A DNA stretch of 64,000 nucleotides from Rhynchosporium graminicola (GCA_900074885.1 FJUW01000036.1:394371-458370); one strand, 5' to 3'. Positions 1 through 12,374 are shown, numbered from the stretch's first letter. Notes: generated from the letters alone by a model not told the origin. Numbers and translations are program-made.

Positions 1-2069
1 CAGGAGCGGAGTCCAACCCAGCCCACTACGATATTGAAATGCTCCGGGATATGAGGTCTCGAAGTGATTATCTGATTTTCCTACAATTAGTTCCTCTTCA
101 TTGAATAGCGGATACTGAACAGTATGTTATATGTAATGTAATGTATTGAAGCCAGAACATCACGAACCGGTAAGCGAAGAAAGCCATGTGAGAACATCGC
201 ATGGCGACGCGCATGGCGAGTTTGTGATACCCGACATCTTGCTTTCCTTGAATAGGTTTTATAATACTATATGCCAAGTATGAATAGCATGGGCTCTCTG
301 AGCGGTGAGGACTGACTGGACTGACAAGAGGGACGTCGCAGGAAACGATAGCGCTGATTTGGCCGCAATCTGACTCCGAACCCCACCATGGCAGCTACAG
401 TATGTCGTAGTGGTTGCTGACAGATAGAGCGAGATGAGCAGTAGTGCAAGTCACCCATAATGAGTAATGCTGTTGACTATGAACCTGGAACCTGGGAGCT
501 GAATGAGAAGATTTCAGAGATTATAGAGTAACGGTAACATCAAACGGCGGGAGATTGACTCGGAACTATGAAGAGGCTAGGTGGACATTAAGAAAATTCG
601 AGGCCCGCCAGTTCGGATCTTGAAGTTATTGACTGCATTGCTGCAGGCCAGTAAAGCATGATAGCTAACGTAGTGCATGTGAAGCATCACAATTCAACCA
701 GACACCGCTCCTCAACCTGATACCACATCACAAAGTTATGTCAGCATGTTGAAGAAATGCCGGTTAGTCTAAGTCGTCTTTTTGTTGGAGGATTTGGAAA
801 AGATAAAAGATAATAGAAAAGAGCTCTTCATGCCGGAAGAGTTCAAAGTGGGGGTTGGTACACCGCGATATGCAAGAAGTTCCCCGAGAAAGTCAATCCC
901 GAGAAGCATTGTTCGTACTTGTGATGGAGACGTTGGCTTCATATCAATGTTTGAGACGGTGTGAGAGAGAGAGATGATGAGACCCGCGCCTCTGAGATAC
1001 AGTCGGAGAGTTTGGGATCACTCAGATCAGCGCGTACTCATACCTCGGCAAGGAGGAGTGTATTCAAGGACCAAAGTTGGATAGATTTGCGCCACGATTG
1101 GATAATGCTCGTTTAGATGGAAAAGATTGACGACGGCTTGAGCAAGGCACATTCCTCGAAAGACTCGCTAGACCATAAGAATGTAAACAAACAATGGATA
1201 GTACTCCCACCAACACGGTCCCAAATGGACCAAGATGAGCATGAAATACTGGGACCTGGAATACTGATATATAGTACTGTCTCTCTACTGTTTCATACTC
1301 TGGTTTTAATAAAACTAAACACATGGTTGGGGGCAGAGACCTGTGCACCCGCAGCTATCTATCTATGTAACCGATGCTAATCTTGGCCGTTCTAGGGGAT
1401 CAGAGATGAAAAATGCAGCAATCAATCGAAAGAATTCATTATTGAGAGCTCGGACATGTCGATACCTGCAAATGGATATTTTTCTCTGTGGTCTTTCTCG
1501 TCCTCTTTCCTATGCTATCGCGGAGAGATTTGAGTGGTTGTCAAACGCGAAAAGGGAACGTTATTGATTGCACTCTAATCTATTGAGTGGACGCGAGGCG
1601 AGTGTGAGACGCCGACGCCAATACAACTGCACATCCACTGCAACCAGTTCCTATAGTCAAGCCCTTCCAATCCAACCTCCGCCCTTCACTTCTATCAATC
1701 TCCTTTTATACAACAAACATAAACCACGACCTATCTACGCCTGACTCAATTCTCAATCAATTCGACAAACACCAAACCACCACTACCAAAGGTTGAAACC
1801 AGCCATTGCACGATTGATACCTCAAGCTCCAAGCTCCGTTCCGCTCCTCCCCTCAAACGGGCATTGATCCTTCGATTTAGCTTCCAACCGCCGCCAACAA
1901 TTGAAGCATTCGCTATCTATGAGACCATACGAATTGAATCCGAACAAAGGCATCCTTTGATCGCGAAAAACAGGACGTCTCACATTGTCTCGGCATCCTC
2001 GCTGCCGCAGAATAACCTCGACGGCCCGCCCCCGAGAGCTTTGAACCTGCATCCACACACGCATCAATC
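1..2069. other. Intergenic region with promoter/5' leader of the Cac2 gene
   Basis: No gene is supported here. A frame open from base 3 to a TGA at 102-104 could be the last 33 codons of a gene truncated by the window edge, but nothing recognisable is in it. Short ORFs at 782-964, 1117-1380 and 1343-1567 show no domain or splice pattern. From about 1640 to 1850 the + strand is rich in C/T and in CAA/CCA tracts, the usual look of a fungal core promoter and 5' leader; it belongs to the WD40 gene starting at 2070. Confidence 0.5.
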
Positions 2070-4360
2070 ATGAAGGCAGCACCCATAATCGTTAATTGGC
2101 ATGCGGAGAATGCCCCCATATACTCTGCAGACTTTCAGCCTCATGGGAAAGGGCGATTGGCAACTGGAGGAGGGGACAACAATGTTCGGGTGGGTACTGG
2201 AGGACCGGATAGGCTTCATTTTGCTAATTCTCAATAGCTATGGAGATTGGATTCAGATGGAGAAGATCGAAAGGTAGAATACCTGTGCACAATGGTCAGA
2301 CATTCGCAGACCGTCAATGTTGTACGATGGGCACCGAAAGGTATGTAGGCAGCCCCAGACACACTGCAACCATTAACACTCCACAGGCGATGTTCTAGCT
2401 TCCGCCGGAGACGATGGGAACGTCATTACTTGGGCACTGGACACGAAGAACTCGAAACCTACATTTGGAGAAGATGGAACCGAAGACAAGGAATCCTGGA
2501 AGACGAGGCATATGTGCCGTTCTTCTGGACACGAGATATACGACCTGGCATGGTCTCCAGATGGAATATACTTCATAACTGGAAGTATGGACAATGTTGC
2601 GAGGATCTACAATGCCCAGACAGGACAGCTAATACGGCAGATTGCCGAGCATCAGCATTACGTCCAAGGAGTTGCGTGGGATCCCCTCAACGAGTACATT
2701 GCAACCCAATCTTCCGATCGATCCGTACACATCTATACGCTGAAGACGAAGGAGGGCACATATACCCTGGACAATCGAGATGAAGAACCTAGGAAGATTG
2801 GGATGAACATGAAGATGGATCTGCCAGGTCGAAGGATCTCGTCACACAGTCCAGCTCCCCCCAGCGTAGACTTACGAGCACAACTTGCGGCAGAGATTGG
2901 GAATATTGGATCTCCAGTACCATCTTGTCCTGGGACGCCAACCTCAATTGCTCTACCAATGAACCCTCCAAGCACAATAAGCCACAGCAGAAGATCCTCT
3001 TTCGGTGCTGCTTCTCCAGCCATGTCCATGCGAAGGTCGGCATCACCTGCACCATCCCTACCACTTCCTGCTGTTATGCCAATGGAGGCTTCTCCGAAAC
3101 CATACAGCATGGGATTTGGGGTCAAAAATGTTCATATTTATTCGAATGATACCTTGAAGTCTTTCTTCCGCAGATTGACCTTCACCCCTGACGGAAGTCT
3201 TCTTTTCACGCCAGCTGGACAGTATCAATCACAAATGAAGGGGTTGGAGGAGACATCGAAGACAATGTACGAGGTTACCAATACAGTTTACATCTATACG
3301 AGAGGAGGGATCAACAAGCCACCCATTGCACATCTTCCAGGACACAAGAAACCTTCTGTGGTTGTGAAATGCTCTCCTGTTTACTATACAGCTCGAAAGA
3401 CATCACCTCCTACGAAACACATTACAATTGATACATCCTCGGAGGAGAATATGCCAGCTCTTCCAGATCCAGCTGTACAGTCCGTAATGGAACCTCCACC
3501 ACTGCTGCCACAAATCGACTCATCTGGACCAACTTCTTCACCGAAGCCAAAAGAGCTGGAGGTAGATACCCATTCGAGTTCACCGGGGCCAATGCTGGCT
3601 TTTTCGCTTCCATATCGAATGGTATATGCAGTTGCTACAGAGGATTCGGTATTGATGTACGATACTCAGCAGCAGACACCATTGTGTATAGTAAGCAATC
3701 TTCACTGTGCAACATTTACCGATCTGACTTGGTAAGTCGACCCTCTATCTGCTTGTTCTAAGCTAACAATCCAGGTCCAATGATGGCTTGACTCTGCTCA
3801 TGACTTCCTCCGATGGATTCTGTTCCACATTGACCTTTGCCCCTGGGGAGCTCGGAGAAAAGTATACCGGTGAACTACCAACAGAGAAACATCCATCCAT
3901 GACGGCTTCTTCATCAAGTCAAAACACCCCACTGGCAACTCCTACTTCAATCGCTCCGCCTTCACCATTTCCCCACGGCCACCAAAGGACATCTTCTTCC
4001 GGCCTTGCAGCCCCTTCTCCTCCTCCCAACCCTCAATTCAGACCTTCGTCACCTACTCGGTCGAATTCCACATCATCAATCGCAACCCAATCATCTTATG
4101 CTCCAGGGTCAATCATCAGTAATCCAACACTGGTAGGAAGTACCGTCCCAGGCGTAACTGCTGGAAGTGTTGGGTTCGTGAGCGGTCTGTCGATGGCGAC
4201 TCCTCCACAGACACCGGGAAGTACGTCGGGGAGTATGAGTGGAGGTGGGGGTAAGAGAGATGCTAGTGAGATCGAGGATGGGAGAGAGGATAAGAAGAGG
4301 AGACGGATAGCGCCGACGCTTGTTAGCGACGAGAAAGGGGCTGGTGGATCGGCCTCATAG
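2070..4360 (+). CDS. CAC2: Chromatin assembly factor 1 subunit B (p60/Cac2-like WD40 protein)
   Basis: Exons 2070-2189, 2238-2340, 2387-3731 and 3775-4360 (717 aa); splicing keeps one frame throughout. The N-terminus (NWHAENAPIYSADF, then LATGGGDNNVRLW across the first junction) and blocks such as VNVVRWAPKGDVLASAGDDG and IYDLAWSPDGIYFITGSMDN are WD40 blades with the spacing of CAF-1 p60/Cac2. This subunit works with p150 and p48 to place newly made H3-H4 on replicated DNA, so it should be nuclear. The middle carries a Ser/Pro-rich insert (about residues 190-270). The C-terminal 150 residues are low complexity and end in a basic KKRRR cluster, a likely nuclear signal. Intron 1 has a slightly unusual GTGGGT donor. 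Other WD40 proteins (HIR1 type) are less likely because blade order and length fit Cac2. Symbol by family resemblance only. Confidence 0.88.
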
Positions 4361-5456
4361 TTTTAAGAAGTCTGGAGATTTGGGAGTTTGAAAATTTGCA
4401 GGTTCGGCATTAGCAGTGGAGTTTTGGTTGCTGGTTTAAATGGCATCTGCGCACTGGGTGCTGAGATGGCAACCTGGGTGAGCTCTGGATATGCTATTGC
4501 AAAGGCATCTTTTTTTATCATCAGACAGAATGGGAGGGATGAATGAATTTACGTGCTTGATAGCTCGCTCGTTCACCCAGGTTTTCTTTTGTGGTTGTCC
4601 TGATAGCGAGTTGAAGACGACAAAGGAGAAGTCGAGCTTCCATGAAATCCGGTCAGCGAGCGGTTGGAATCGGAGACGAGAAAACGCAAGATATTTGGCT
4701 CTGCTAGAGCTATAGTGAGGAGATAATCTATACACAGCTTCCCTGATCTGGAAAGACAGACATTTGATGAGGTCTTGGGGAGAAAATAGTTAGTAATATA
4801 AATTTGAGGGGAAGACTTGACCACTGGTAATTTCTCGCGTTGCACTTGGACAATGGGTGGATGATAGAGGTTAAAGTCTATTTCAATTTGACCAAATACT
4901 TATCAAAAGCTGGGGGGTTTTGAGATGTGTTCTGTTCCACCAAAATCTTCCCTTTCCTTCAGTTGCCCGTTGTTAGGTCCAGCCTGCAAGTGAATGTCAA
5001 TAATTCGAGCTCATCTTCTTCCGTGAAATTTGATAAGATCGCACATCTCTATTCTCGTGAGGACTTATGCTTGGGATTTGAGAAACGTTTGGACAATACT
5101 CGATCAAGTAGCTGTTGTGACGATGCATTTTGTGTCGTATGCTGAGTATCAAACTATTATGAAATCGCCTTCAAGTCTTGGGAATTGGATATTTAGCTTC
5201 GTTTGGAAATTCACTTCATTGGGAGAGAGACCAGCTTTTATATACTTCACGGCTTTGGAGATCTATCACAACGGTTTATTGGGCACGTAGCCGCACGTTG
5301 ATCTAAGCTCTAGGCTTCTCAAGTTTGGAAGTTGAGGTTGGTTAAGCTACGGAGTTGCAAATGCTTAAATTCAGTAAGAGCTCAACGGCAAGACGGAATT
5401 TTCCCCTTAGATCTGCGCGAATAAATAGGACTTGGATATAGAGTTTGCTGCCGTTG
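4361..5456. other. Convergent intergenic region
   Basis: About 1.1 kb between the 3' ends of the Cac2-like gene and the 414-aa gene on the other strand. I see only short overlapping ORFs without domains or splice pattern. It should hold both 3' UTRs; no hairpin or repeat stands out. Confidence 0.5.
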
Positions 5457-6701
5457 TCAATCTTCATCATCATTCCTTTTCCGCTTCTTGAAAGTAGACA
5501 CTTCAACATCATCGCACCCATCATGTTGTCCTTCCTTACCAGCCTCCTTGTCGTCTCCTTTCTCGCCTAGTCTTCTGCTGCCCTCACTTTCGTCGACTCC
5601 CGCATCGCCCGTTCGTACCACGCCTTGAGCTTCTCTAGCATATCTTTTTTTGTCTTTTGCAACCTTGTCTCCACCCATAACCGTCTTCTTCTTAGTTGCC
5701 ATGACCCTCGAGTTTTGCCTGGCGATCTTACACAACGCGTGCTCCAGGTCCACGACACTCAGCTCTCTTCGCTGGATCGCCTTACAATCTTCAGCTAGCT
5801 TGTAAACTGTAGGGCATGCCTCAGGTGGAGTCTGCAGAATTCGCAACACGGCACCAAGAGCTTTTGCAAGATCATCTGCATTTGCCGGAGGTGTCTCGCC
5901 TGTTCTATCAGCAATGAACTTGATCGCCTTGCTCGGTCCAGCAGCCTTGCTATTCGTGATATGCTCGGCAAGATCACGAAGGGTGGGCGGCTGACAGACA
6001 CCGTACTCGAAGAAATCGCTGACCAACAACCAGGGAATGAGACCGTATCTCGGAACCGAAGAGATCTCCTTCGCGACCAGAAAATTATGGAGATTGGCGA
6101 AAGTCGGTGCTGAGGTTTTCGAAGTGAGGCTTGATGCGATCGTCTGCGAGAGTTCCCAAAAGGACTGCAACATGCTAGGGATCTTTGCTTTGATGATTTG
6201 CAACTGGCCGTAAGCGGGGACGGGGAGTTTGACGGGCCCTCTACCCCATTTCTGGATCGTGGAAGTGAGGTGTTTGAAGTCGGGCTCTTTGTCGCTTTCT
6301 TGGAGCTTGATCTCTGTCAAGCGGTCGCAGCTGCCGAACGCGAATGATCTCCAGATGCAAAGCTGAAAGATGTTGATTGCGGAGAGTTCTTGTGGTTTGC
6401 TTGAGCTGGGAACGGGGAGATTCTTGACTATGAATTGCATTGATGAGCCGGTGTGGCGAAGGGGGAAGAGCTTGTCGGACGTCATCTCTGAGGAGAATGC
6501 GGATTTGATGAAGACCTCGCATTCTTCTGCTCCGGGTAGTGTAGTATCGAGGGGTGATGCTGTGTTGTTTCGCTTTTGCGACATGTAGACGCCGAGCCGA
6601 AGTGTTTGAATGACGCGCGACAGGAGCTCCTTTTCAAAAAGTGAGAGGTTGCTCAGATGTAGAAGCTCAGGCTCAGGGGCATCGAAGTACGATTGCGACA
6701 T
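5457..6701 (-). CDS. Uncharacterised 414-aa protein, probably nuclear
   Basis: One uninterrupted frame of 414 codons, starting MSQSYFDAPEPELLHL. I do not recognise the family. The first 340 residues look globular: mixed hydrophobic/charged, with conserved-looking stretches IWRSFAFGSCDRL and GLIPWLLVSDFFEYGVCQPP, and no signal peptide or membrane segment. The last 75 residues are Lys/Arg/Glu/Asp/Gly-rich and end KKRKRNDDED, a plausible nuclear localisation signal. That a long intronless frame survives with normal codon use and such composition makes it a real gene rather than a chance ORF. It is convergent with Cac2, so it shares no promoter with it. No function is claimed. Confidence 0.8.
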   Translation of the reverse strand: MSQSYFDAPEPELLHLSNLSLFEKELLSRVIQTLRLGVYMSQKRNNTASPLDTTLPGAEECEVFIKSAFSSEMTSDKLFPLRHTGSSMQFIVKNLPVPSSSKPQELSAINIFQLCIWRSFAFGSCDRLTEIKLQESDKEPDFKHLTSTIQKWGRGPVKLPVPAYGQLQIIKAKIPSMLQSFWELSQTIASSLTSKTSAPTFANLHNFLVAKEISSVPRYGLIPWLLVSDFFEYGVCQPPTLRDLAEHITNSKAAGPSKAIKFIADRTGETPPANADDLAKALGAVLRILQTPPEACPTVYKLAEDCKAIQRRELSVVDLEHALCKIARQNSRVMATKKKTVMGGDKVAKDKKRYAREAQGVVRTGDAGVDESEGSRRLGEKGDDKEAGKEGQHDGCDDVEVSTFKKRKRNDDED

Positions 6702-8163
6702 CCCTCCTGGAATTTTCTACTATGAATAGACCTATGATGATATGAGAGGTTGACAGGTTCTTTTGTTAAATTTTGACGACTAAGTTATAGTGTAGATTTA
6801 GAGCTCTTTCAAAGTTTCAGAAGAGAGATTAACTTTTAAGGCCTGATTGCTACCACACTGTGAGTGCTCAAGAGGTGAGTACGCTTGCGAATCAGAATCA
6901 GGCACTGATGCCCCTCTGAGGTGTTATAAATGCTGCTATTAACCAGAAGATTGAAGTTGACTCAAATGCAAACCAAGATAAAAGGCCCTCGTAAAGACAA
7001 CAAGTGCTGAGGCTTTAGAATTTTTGCGAAGATGTGTTAATTTGGAGATCACTTCATCATGAACAATGAATATAACCTCTAAAATTCTGTCTAACTGCTT
7101 GTACGCGTTGAAAGAACTGAAACTCAAGTCAACATTTAGGAGTGGGAAGTTCAATCGCATTTTCTGAGCAGCTCTTAAAGATGTCGTATCAAATTCTAGA
7201 CAACGAAGCTCAACTAAGCTGTGAAAAGGGCTTTGTTTTGTTTCATCAAGACACGGTGCGCAAGCGAGCATCTCCACGCTAACCCCACGCAATCTTCGTC
7301 GAAAGAAGAGCCAGCTGCAATACTGAGCTAGATCAGATGACCCTGTTCACTATTCGTTTTTTATCCGCTGGAAATATTTCTGAAGCCATCTCTCAGACAC
7401 TGAGCTCAGACACTGAGTTACAGGTACCAGAGTATAGTTTAGAGCCATAGCTATGGGTCAATACGCTAGCTGAGCGAGCCTAAAGTGCAGAGTGCATTTA
7501 CCACCACTAAGATTCATATGTACAGTTATGTATAGTACATCGCTGGCTTCCCCCTTTTATGCTAAATCATCAATATCATCTTCATACTCCGCATCCTGAG
7601 TATATACCTCCACTCCTTCGATCACATCTCTTTGAAACAATAATTCACTAGCTATAGTAGTATCTGCTAAACTATCTGATTGATAGATTGATGATATGCC
7701 ATGCATATACCCCGACTCCTTTGATATGCCTAGCTTATACCTATCCACGTGTCCTTCTTTAAGCCTTCGCATTACAAATTGCAGTCGAAGGTAAAGTCTC
7801 CGAATAACCTCAATTATGCTGCTCAGCCTCAGGGGCAATCAGGTAATTATGAATATTTTCATAATACATCAATATCCCGGTCCCTCTAGTACGAATTGTA
7901 TGGGAGGGGTAGTTCTCTAGATGCACTCGCCAAGTTGATAGAATTTTAGCGTATGGACATTTAGCTGTTCACGTATGTAGATTTAGCTGCGGCCTATGTT
8001 AGGTATGTCCAAGATGCCGGGGAGTATGAACTTCAATCACCAACGTGAAAAAATTTCGACTTCACCCCTCATACATGTTACATTATCCCAGGACCCGTGA
8101 TTAATTCCCTGACTGTGTGCGATGAGTCATTGACCAGTCGGGGGCTTTCATAACAGGAGGCAT
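6702..8163. other. Gene-poor region with two weak ORFs
   Basis: The first ~150 bp upstream of 6701 should be the promoter of the 414-aa gene. Two - strand ORFs, 6939-7292 (117 aa) and 7557-7838 (93 aa, acidic C-terminus ending EYEDDIDDLA), have no recognisable domain and no flanking exon that I can join. They may be decayed gene pieces; I do not call them genes. Confidence 0.35.
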
Positions 8164-8165
8164 TA

Positions 8166-8564
8166 CTCGGGTTCTTCGTGGATCTGAACTTTCCACTATA
8201 TTCTATAGTGAGGAGAGTAGATCAATACAAGGGACGTCTTTTGTAATCTCTTATTCGCGGAAACTTATTTGCCTCATCCTTTGTAACGAGTTTCCACTCC
8301 TAAGCTAGATATTTCTCTCTACTTCTAAAAGATGTGCTCACAGTAGCTCCTCTTTTAAATGTTCCGGAAGCTCAAAAGTGGATTTTACATATACTAGGCC
8401 TCAAAAGCCTAGATAGCAAGGTATATTCTATTTAACCAATAACCGTATCGACGAATCTATGAATTCTAGACTTCTCGCTAGAGATTCAGTTTATCCTAGC
8501 AGCGTATATACCCCTACTAGCCAAGTTAAAAACGTGGAAAGCTCAAGCCCATGGAGAAACCGAG
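8166..8564. mobile_element. MITE-like element, TIR type CTCGG..., TA target duplication
   Basis: Terminal inverted repeats of about 29 bp: left end 8166-8194 and right end 8536-8564 pair at 22 of 29 positions, both starting CTCGG and ending TTTCC on the inner side. A TA dinucleotide lies immediately outside each end (8164-8165, 8565-8566), as for Tc1/mariner/pogo elements. The 399-bp body has no transposase, so it is a non-autonomous element. The outer TIR matches the ends of the shorter element at 9679-9791, which supports a real family. Confidence 0.6.
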
Positions 8565-8981
8565 TAGATGGACTAAACCCTTTTGCTCCACGGGAAAACG
8601 AATTGCCCGCGATCGAGTCATACATTTTCTTACTGATAGCTTAGTTGGAAAATCGCCAAGATATAGACTTTTTCTCGTATCTCAAGATCAGAAAGCTAAG
8701 TAATGTCATACTGTAGAAAGTAGTTAGATCGTTAGTTCCGAGCCACGCGGTACTGAAGGGTTTTTCCTTTGTCCAACCTTATTTAAAAGCTTGAAGCTTG
8801 TAAGGTTTCAATCAATTTCGCAGCTTTTTCGATGATTTTAGGTGCTGGACAACTTGCTCACTACGAACAATTCGCTTTACCTCATAATCCTGAGGAAGGG
8901 TTCAGATGCGGCTATGGCATCTCCCATCATCTCGAGAATGACAAGGAACAATCATTACCACTGTATAGGTAGTACTATCCC

Positions 8982-9080
8982 CCCGGGTTCAATTCAAGCT
9001 CATGGGGATCGTCAGGATTCTTTGTGTGTACTTTATAATTGGACCGTGCCAGCCTTGATACGCCAGGAATTGACCCGGGG
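8982..9080. repeat. Short inverted repeat element
   Basis: CCCCGGGTTCAATTC at 8982-8996 is mirrored by GAATTGACCCGGGG at 9067-9080, differing by one inserted T. A wider, weaker inverted repeat (TCCCCCC... at about 8978 against ...GGGGGGA at about 9140) surrounds it. This could be a tiny MITE or a decayed palindrome; no clear target duplication is seen. Confidence 0.4.
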
Positions 9081-9678
9081 TAAAAGTTCAAATTTGTGCT
9101 GCAGTAGGAGTAAAAGCTTGAACTTTTAAACTGGGGGGGATTACGACCATCAAGTTTTCTTGACAAGCGAGGGAGACGTACGAATACGTTCCATGAGTCA
9201 TATTTTCCCCTGTACTACTAAGCATTTAAGTTCACTACCGCACGGATCGATCTTTCAACTCAAACCCAAAATCTCCGCTTTCAAGGCCAGCTGCTGCCTC
9301 GTGCGTATTCTTGAGTTCGAGAGGCTACCTGACCAGAACCAACCCAAGCAGACACTTCGGTTTCGTCTAAAATACATTTCCGAAACATAGCTATGTCGTA
9401 ATAAAGAGGACACCGGAGTGAAGGCACGCGACTCAAAAGCTATGAACTCTGTTTTTAGTACCAAGTGCGAAGAAAGAATCGTCGAAGGGAGGTATTGCGA
9501 CCTCCGGAACGCCTTAGCGTGAGGATATATACACTAAAGAATGTCCAATATTGTAGCTCTGTAATTGTAGAACCAATTAGCTTCAGCTTCTTGGAATCGC
9601 TTTCACGTAAACTTGTCGACCGCTCCGTTAATCACTCAAGTGTAGCCGGGGGAGCGAAAGTGATGTAATTCCCTGCCT

Positions 9679-9791
9679 CTTCGGTTTCTCCGTGGGTCTG
9701 AACTTGACAGGGCTTATATCAAGAGTCGATCCTAATCAAATATGCCCTGCAAACCCACTGTGGACAGGCTCAGACCCACGGAGAAACCGAG
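9679..9791. mobile_element. Short MITE of the same TIR family as 8166-8564
   Basis: A perfect 21-bp inverted repeat: 9681-9701 (contains CGGTTTCTCCGTGGGTCTGA) pairs with 9770-9790. The right end reads ACCGAG followed by TA at 9792-9793, the TA target also seen in the 399-bp element; the left end has CTCT in place of TACTC, so one or two bases have changed. The spacer is only about 70 bp. Sharing the TIR with an element 1.1 kb away argues for transposition rather than chance. Confidence 0.6.
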
Positions 9792-9877
9792 TAAGTAGAA
9801 GTGATGAAGCAGTTTTTCAGCTCCTGCTCTTCTAGGAGACCAAATAGCTCTAATATTCGGATCCTACTATACTCATG

Positions 9878-10023
9878 GTTGGGATAAATAAACCCTTACC
9901 CTGCCTTTATCGCAGGGAGCCTCCTCAAGGGCCAACGCCCAATCGTATGACCAGAATAAGTCTAATTGTGGGCCAGAGTCTACTAGAACCATTCTACAGG
10001 GTAGGGGTTTATTTACCCTACCT
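9878..10023. repeat. 146-bp inverted-repeat element, TIR with TAAATAAACCC
   Basis: Left arm 9878-9904 (GG.TGGGATAAATAAACCC.TACCCTG) and right arm 9997-10023 are inverted copies of about 26 bp with one gap and two mismatches. The sequence differs from the CTCGG TIR family. Target duplication not clear. No coding capacity. Confidence 0.5.
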
Positions 10024-10419
10024 ACCAAGTATTCTTGAAGGATCTCGGATATCCTTTAAGTTTGTCGCCCGAGGATTAGAGTTTGTTAGCTACTGTTCTT
10101 TCAGGGCACTCTTTAGCAGCTTCTGCAGCTTTTGGCCTTCAAGTTTATCGGATTGGTGAGGGCTTCGGGAGATGCTTCTAAAAGTGGATGAAAGCTGGTA
10201 CTATTGAGCATGACTTCTGCATGACTCGGCCGAAGAAAAGCTCGCCAACAATCAGCTCAGCTTGAGAAATGTGTCTAGCGAACTCTATTAGGGATAATAA
10301 AAAAGGTATGACAGATAAGTAGACCTACCCTTCAGCAGAAATGGAGTTACTTTCAGACTACCAGATACTGGCATCGATTCCTTCTCGTTCATAGAATTGC
10401 CAAGTCGGCTTTCGTCACC

Positions 10420-11723
10420 ATGTATCTTCAGTCCGTGGTCACTGCTGCCCTCTTTTTGGCATTAGTTGTTTCGCATCCAGTCCGGGATGCTGCCGTTGCT
10501 TCAGAACAGACCCTAGACATTCTTTCTTCCATAGCAAAACGCAACACATTTAAGACCTTAGACGACGCCTATCGGAGTATAAATACCAACAGAACATGTA
10601 CTCCTCACAACATCTCCGTACGAAAAGAGTGGTAAGTGACAGTGTCCCAAGTCGAGTAATATAACCGGCTAACAAATAAGGGGATCGCTATCGGGCAAAG
10701 AGAGAATCGCCTACACTGATGCTGTTCTTTGTCTTCAATCCAAATCTTCTTTGACACCTCCGGATTTGATCCCCGGTGCTCGGTCGAGATTCGATGACTT
10801 TGTTGGTACACATATCAACCAAACAAATTTCATTCATTACTCAGTAAGACATCCCATCAGGTCAGTCTCACATTTGAAATTGCTAATGCTTACAGGGAAC
10901 CTTCCTTGCCTGGCATCGATACTTTGTCTACGTATACGTAGAGGCCCTCCGCAATGAATGCGGATACAAGGGAGATCAGCCGTACTGGAACTGGGGCCTG
11001 TTCTCAAATAATACCGAAGCCGGTCCAGTATTCGACGGTAGCGCAACAAGCATGTCGGGAAATGGAGAGTTCATCCCAGGTAGAGGCAATATCGATGTGG
11101 GTACCCCAGGATTTGGCCCCACCTACCTCCCAGCTGGTAATGGTGGCGGATGTGTAAAATCTGGCCCTTTCGCGAACATGACTGTCAATCTCGGACCAGT
11201 AGATCTACCCATCAACGGTGGTGGCAGTGTGACTGGCAGTGGACTAGAATACAATCCTCGTTGTCTCGTTCGCGACATAGGCACGGCGGTCAACAACAAG
11301 TATGCAAACTCTACTTCGATCGCGAATCTGCTCACTGGACACGACGATATCTACTGGTTCCAAATGATCATGCAAGGTATTCCTGGAGAAGAAGACATTG
11401 GTGTTCATCCCGGTGGACATTACACAATCGCTGGCAATCCTGGCTCTGATGCCTATATTTCGCCCGGTGACGTGGCTTTCTACCTTCATCACGGCATGGT
11501 TGACAGAGTTTGGTGGTTGTGGCAGAACCAGGATCTTGCGAATCGTCAAAATGCCATTTCCGGTACAGGGACATTGCTGAATAATCCACCTTCGCCTAAC
11601 ACCACGCTGGACACAATCATCGATGTTGGATTTGCTGGGACGAAGGGTTATGGTCCTATTGCGATGAGGGATTTGATGAGCACTGTAGCTGGACCTTTCT
11701 GTTATACTTACGACAGTTTGTGA
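10420..11723 (+). CDS. Secreted short tyrosinase / catechol oxidase (type-3 copper)
   Basis: Exons 10420-10631, 10681-10843 and 10896-11723 (400 aa). Residues 1-18 form a signal peptide (MYLQSVVTAALFLALVVS). CuA ligands are H115 (FVGTHINQT), H123 (FIH) and H132 (FLAWHRYF, formed across junction 2). CuB ligands are H296 and H300 in GVHPGGH, plus one of H323/H324 in FYLHHGMVDRVWW. Enzymes of this family oxidise monophenols and/or o-diphenols to quinones (melanin or secondary metabolism). The protein ends soon after CuB, so it lacks the C-terminal shielding domain of classical fungal tyrosinases and fits the short secreted class typified by Aspergillus AoCO4. Several N-x-S/T sites fit secretion. 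Whether it has monophenolase activity cannot be read from sequence. It faces an SDR gene (12375-13497), but a shared pathway is only a guess. Confidence 0.9.
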
Positions 11724-12374
11724 TCAGAATCTATAAGTGAATATCCTTCTTTGCACAGGTCTTCGGCCGCTTTAGACGAATGCTCGTCTTCGAGTTGGAC
11801 ATGGGCGAGAAAGTGTTGTGCTTCTGCCTCGTTCGCTTTGAGTAAAAGTCCCTTGGACCAGGTTTGGAAAATTCGACATGATATTTGATAATCTGGCTCG
11901 TGTCCTCCGGTCCGCTACATGTGAATGCGGTCAAGTTGAGAAAGGCTCACCCTCGAAAGCTTATAACTTTGACTCTCCGTCATTTTATGGCCGTCTCGGG
12001 TCACATGAGCTCTAGAAACTGGTGAGCCTCGCCATGGATCCCACTTGACCGCAAGCCAAAACACATGGCTACATGCCAGGCTCCTTCCGGGCACTTCCTT
12101 GCGGTAGGGACTCTACAATTGAATGTCCATAATGAGTAGGTTAACATAGCCTGCGCTTGCTTAGCCGATACTCTATGGCGGACTCAGCCGATCCCGATGC
12201 TCGTCAAGTGATGTCAACAACAGCTAAGCGAGATGGCAGAGCGCTTGACTCGAGTAGAAAAATTCGGGATAAGGTCCAGAACGTGCTACTTCATCGATCT
12301 ATTTCGATATCCCGGTACCTGGCTCGAGGTCTACGAAATCGGATCACCTGAATTGAGTTACCATGATCAACTAC

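Noticed and set aside
6939..7292. 117-aa ORF on -
   Set aside because: Some leucine-rich character but no recognisable repeat register or partner exon; left as an unsupported ORF.
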